A model generated the notes under the pieces. The model was not told where the DNA came from and made no database searches. It worked only from the letters and a program-made list of their open reading frames with translations. A program made the translations under genes and the position numbers. Shown piece after piece: positions 60,621-64,000 of a DNA stretch of 64,000 nt. This DNA comes from CAWCTD01 sp963798455 (lineage in GTDB: Bacteria > Acidobacteriota > Terriglobia > Bryobacterales > Bryobacteraceae), in NCBI GenBank assembly GCA_963798455.1, contig CAWCTD010000003.1, positions 2,232,001 to 2,296,000 of the forward strand, in the 5' to 3' direction. How positions within the stretch are numbered: position 1 is the first letter of the stretch; each line of letters begins with the position of its first letter.

Positions 60621-63600
60621 GTGTGTTACCAGTTCCGATTCCCGCGTCTGGCTGCCTTGCTGCTCGCGGCGCTCGCGTGCGGTCCGCGCGGATATTGCCA
60701 GTCGGCTACAACGGGAGCGTTGGCGGGAACGATCGCGACCCTCGAGGGAGCTGCCATCCCTTCCGCGAACGTCGCGATCCTGAGACCGGCGACCAACTGG
60801 CGCCAGACGACGGTCACCGATCTCAATGGCCGCTACGGATTCGCGCTGCTGGCGCCGGGGACTTATGAAGTGGAGTTCCGCGCGCCGGGTTTCAAGACGG
60901 CGCGCATGTCCCCTGTTATCGTCAATGTCTCCGAGACGCCGATATTGGATGCGCGCCTGGAGCCGGGAAACCCGGCCGAGCGGGTGCCCTGCCGCTGCCG
61001 TTTGAGTATGGCGCCGTCCTCGACGGGAGCCCTGATTGACGGAAAGACAATCACCTCGGTCCCCTTGAACACGCGCAACCTCACTCAGGTGCTCTCCATG
61101 GCCTCGGGCTCCGCCGCCGATGTGAACAACGCGGGAACTCTGGGACGCGGCACGCAGAGTGTCAACGTGAACGGCAACACCGCGTCCGGATCCTACACCG
61201 TGGATGGCGCTGCCGCCCCGAGCGCTGTCCCCAATCCCGACACGATCTCGGAATTCAAAATCCAGACGTCCAACTACGATGCCGTCTATGGCGCCCAGGT
61301 TCCGAGTACGAACCTGATCACCAAGAGCGGCCAAAACGAGTTCCACGGCGGCGGTTGGGAATTCGTCCGCAACGACCTTCTCAACTCCAACGCGTTCTTC
61401 CGGAACGCGACGGGCCAAACCAAGCCAAACCTCAAACAGAACCAATTCGGAGCGACCCTTGGGGGCCCGTTTCGGAAGAGTAAGTGGTTCTTTTTCGGCT
61501 CCTATCAAGGTACTCGCCAGATAAACGGGCTGGATCCGACATCGGTATCCAACGTCATCCTGCCGCAACTGACAGAGGATCGCTCCGCGACCACGCTGGC
61601 TGCGCAGTTCTGCCCCGCCAATCACCTCCTGACAAGCGGAGCCAATGCGGGCCAGCCCGATCCGAGGTACTTGACATTCGCCGGCGGCAGGCAATTAGAC
61701 TGCCATAATCAAAGCACGGCCACGACGGCCCCTATCAACCCTATCGCGCTACGGATTCTGCAAACGCGATCCCCGGACGGCTCGTACATGGTCCCCGTCC
61801 CGCAGACAACTCTGAGCGGAGGCGCCAACGAGGGGCTCGGTTTCTCCGCCTACAGCCTCCCCTCTACTTATGGCGAGAATCAGTACATGTTCAACAGCGA
61901 TTATCTGGCCTCTCCCAAGAACACCGTCTCCTGGCGGGGATATCTCGCTACCATGCGCCAGTACAGGTCGTTTTCCTCCCCTGGGAGTTACCCTGGCGCC
62001 CCGATCCTGCCCGGCGGGGGGACCGCTCAAGCGGGCAGAATCCGGGATTACGTTGCGGGTGTGAAGCTCACCTCTGTCATAACGAACAAACCTGGTGAAC
62101 GAAGAGAGGATGAGCTTCACTCACTCGGCCGGTTACTATATTGGCGTGGACACCCCTCTGGCGGCGCCCTTTGGCATAACGCCGGTGGACCCATTGCTGG
62201 CTCAGCCGCCGGAAATCACCGTCCTGGGGCCCCTGGGGAGCTTCCGATTGTTTGGGAGTGCGGCAAACGACCACACGGACATCACGGGCACCTACTCCTG
62301 GAGCGACAATCTGTCCTGGATTCACGGCAAGCAGACGATACGCGGGGGCGTATTCGTCCTGAGACAAGACAATGGCCGCCTGGACACCGGTAGTGCCCGA
62401 GGGAGAATCACCTTCCAGACCTTCGGCGACTTCCTTCTCGGCCTTTCCGCCGCGGACAACCAGAGCCCCTCGGGGCGCAGCAACATCCAGTCCGTACAAG
62501 CCAATGAGGGCGTGGGGCCGAACGGCGAGGTCCAGTACAATTACCGCAGCTATTACGGCGCGGCCTACGTACAGGACGATTGGAAAATCAAACCGACCGT
62601 CACTTTGAACCTCGGCCTGCGCTGGGAATACGCCGGCCCCTCGATGGATACGGCCGGCACGATCGGCAACATGTGGCCGTCGCTGCTGGCCCAAGTGCCC
62701 ATTCCTCCGGCTTCGGGGACGCTGATCGGTAACACGCTCGCCGCGAATTACAACCCTGGCCTGGTGAACCCCTACACGGGCCAGCCGTTCGGCCCTCCGC
62801 CCACTGGTGTACTGGTTCGATCCACCAGCAGTTTCTATCAAAATGACACGCCGCTGGCGACGCTGGCGCCGCGGGCGGCCTTCGCGTGGCAACCGCTGGG
62901 AACGCAGGGGCGCATCTCGGTTCGCGGCGGCTACGGCTGGTTCTACGCGAGTCCGACGTTCAGCGGCAACGCAGCCGGCGCGCCAATGTTTACGGCGCCT
63001 CCGTTCGCCCAGGGATTCACCAATACGGACGCCAGCAACAACCTGTCCAGTTTGGAGAAGCCTTTTCCGACCACCACGTTGGGATACGTCCTGAGGACTC
63101 CCACCTCCCAGCTATCCGACCGAATCGCCGGACCGGTCTACAGAATCCCCAGACTCCAGCAGTGGAACCTTAGCGTCCAGGGCCGCCTATCGCGGACGCT
63201 ATCGCTCGACTTAGGATACGTGGGCTCGAGCGGCGACCGGCTGCTAACCTTGCGGGGCCTGAACCAGCCGCTGCTCGCGAGCCCCGACAATCCGATCAAC
63301 TGTGGCTACACCGGCTCCTCCGCGGACTGCATCGTGACGAACACGTCGCTCAATGGGAAGTTGCGCGTGCCGTTCCTGGGCGAGACGCCGACGGCTTTGG
63401 GGGCCAGTGAATACGCCGGAGCCTCGGCATACCATAGCCTGCAGGCCACCTTGAGACAACAGGTTTCTCGCGGCCTCACGTTCCAGGCGGCGTATACCTT
63501 CTCCAGAACCGCCAACAATACCACTAATCTGAACGACCAAAACAATCCTTCCATGGATTGGGCGCGGGCGGCGTTCGATCGGCGGCACCGGTTGGTAGTC

Positions 63601-64000
63601 AACTTCGACTACCAATTGCCCGCCCTCCAGCAACGCGGAATCGCCGGCTCCGTGCTGCAGGGGTGGTCCCTGGCCGGAATCACGGTGGTCCAGAGCGGCC
63701 TGCCCATGACCCTCGCCGACCCGCGCGGAGGGGGCGTCTATGGCCGCGCCGGCACTTCGACCGTGACCATCTGCCCAGGCGCGTCGTACGGCAGCCTCGT
63801 GACGCCGGGCAGCGTCGAGTCCCGATTCAGCCGCTGGATCGATACGGCCGCCATCTGCGCTCCGCCCGCTGCCGGCGACGATGGCGCCTCGGGCTATGGC
63901 AACGCGGGCCTGAGCATCATGAATGGACCCGGCCAATTGAACACGGATGTTTCTCTTGGCAAGACGACGCGGGTAGGAGGCGTCCGCGAGGATGCCATAC
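60621..64000 (+). pseudogene. Oar-like TonB-dependent receptor, frameshifted and cut by the window end
   Basis: From GTG 60621 (AAGGAG upstream) come a signal peptide (about 1-27) and a carboxypeptidase-regulatory-like domain (ATTGALAGTIATLEGAAIPS, YGFALLAPGTYEVEFRAPGF), then a plug-like region (GALIDGKTITSVPLNTRNLT, ISEFKIQTSNYDAVYGAQV) and barrel strands (NEFHGGGWEFVRNDLLNSNA, QFGATLGGPF). Near 62086 the frame shifts by one extra base in a run of A; the barrel continues in the new frame (SFTHSAGYYIG, YVQDDWKIKPTVTLNLGLRW) without a stop to the window end. It probably sits in the outer membrane. A single-base error or recent mutation is likely. Confidence 0.87.

Noticed and set aside
1..64000. 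tRNA or rRNA genes
   Set aside because: I saw no cloverleaf-like stretch with a TTCGA loop and CCA end in any intergenic region; a tRNAscan-SE or Infernal search would settle this.

Overview
The window looks like a chromosomal piece of an Acidobacteriota genome, most likely of the Bryobacterales/Solibacter group. The clues are a secreted NHL-repeat protein ending in the Solibacter-type C-terminal domain (TIGR03437), a PadR regulator paired with an 886-residue duplicated orphan permease (ADOP), an Oar-like carboxypeptidase-regulatory/TonB-type receptor, futalosine-pathway menaquinone genes, LPS-transport genes (diderm envelope), high GC, and several families of short dispersed palindromic repeats. 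No rRNA, tRNA, CRISPR array, prophage or complete insertion sequence was recognised.

Layout. 1-3.5 kb (+): the end of a Na+/solute symporter, a cytidylate-kinase-like protein fused to a BON domain, and a TauE/SafE exporter fused to a TIGR02186-type domain. 3.5-8 kb: a secreted metallophosphoesterase (-) ending inside a dispersed repeat, an NfrB-like membrane glycosyltransferase (+) and a Tat-exported sulfatase (+). 8-14.5 kb (-): three tandem paralogues with a cytoplasmic HTH, one membrane helix and a TolB/PD40 propeller; the third is frameshifted. 14.6-19.5 kb (-): argJ, fmt, def, aroC and a SurA-like lipoprotein. 19.6-21.4 kb (+): a secreted esterase-like protein. 21.4-25.3 kb (-): a dicarboxylate/amino-acid symporter, nadK, tlyA, ispA and xseB, all overlapping. 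25.3-29.6 kb: two secreted proteins of unknown function. 29.7-33.4 kb (+): mqnA, mqnC and an N6-adenine DNA methylase. 33.4-36.5 kb (-): a PfkB kinase, an anchored unknown protein, and DAHP synthase behind a probable aromatic-amino-acid attenuator. 36.6-38.2 kb (+): a GH51 arabinofuranosidase. 38.3-45.8 kb (-): lptC/ostA, lptB, rpoN, hpf, rapZ, then an RRM protein, a cold-shock-like protein and a small basic protein. 45.9-51.1 kb: a radical SAM/B12 protein, a frameshifted enolase-superfamily gene, two small conserved proteins and poorly coding DNA. 51.2-53.2 kb (+): groES-groEL. 53.3-55.3 kb (-): an ECF sigma factor, a putative membrane anti-sigma factor and a secreted protein. 55.4-64 kb (+): a CPBP protease, a DUF362 protein, PadR, ADOP and a frameshifted Oar-like receptor running off the window.

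How it fits together. Most blocks are housekeeping operons: arginine, chorismate and aromatic synthesis; translation initiation and N-terminal processing; isoprenoid and menaquinone synthesis; LPS export with the classic lptB-rpoN-hpf-rapZ order. They are interspersed with soil-type accessory genes for polysaccharide and sulfate-ester degradation and exopolysaccharide synthesis. The most notable signals are the attenuator in front of DAHP synthase, the three-paralogue regulator array with a shared promoter in which the -10 hexamer lies exactly 4 nt before an in-frame ATG, and two 129-bp palindromic elements that supply stop codons and C-terminal residues to neighbouring genes.

Caution. rpoN is broken by about nine single-base indels and three other genes by one each. 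Because the codons between the breaks are well conserved, sequence or assembly error is at least as likely as gene decay.
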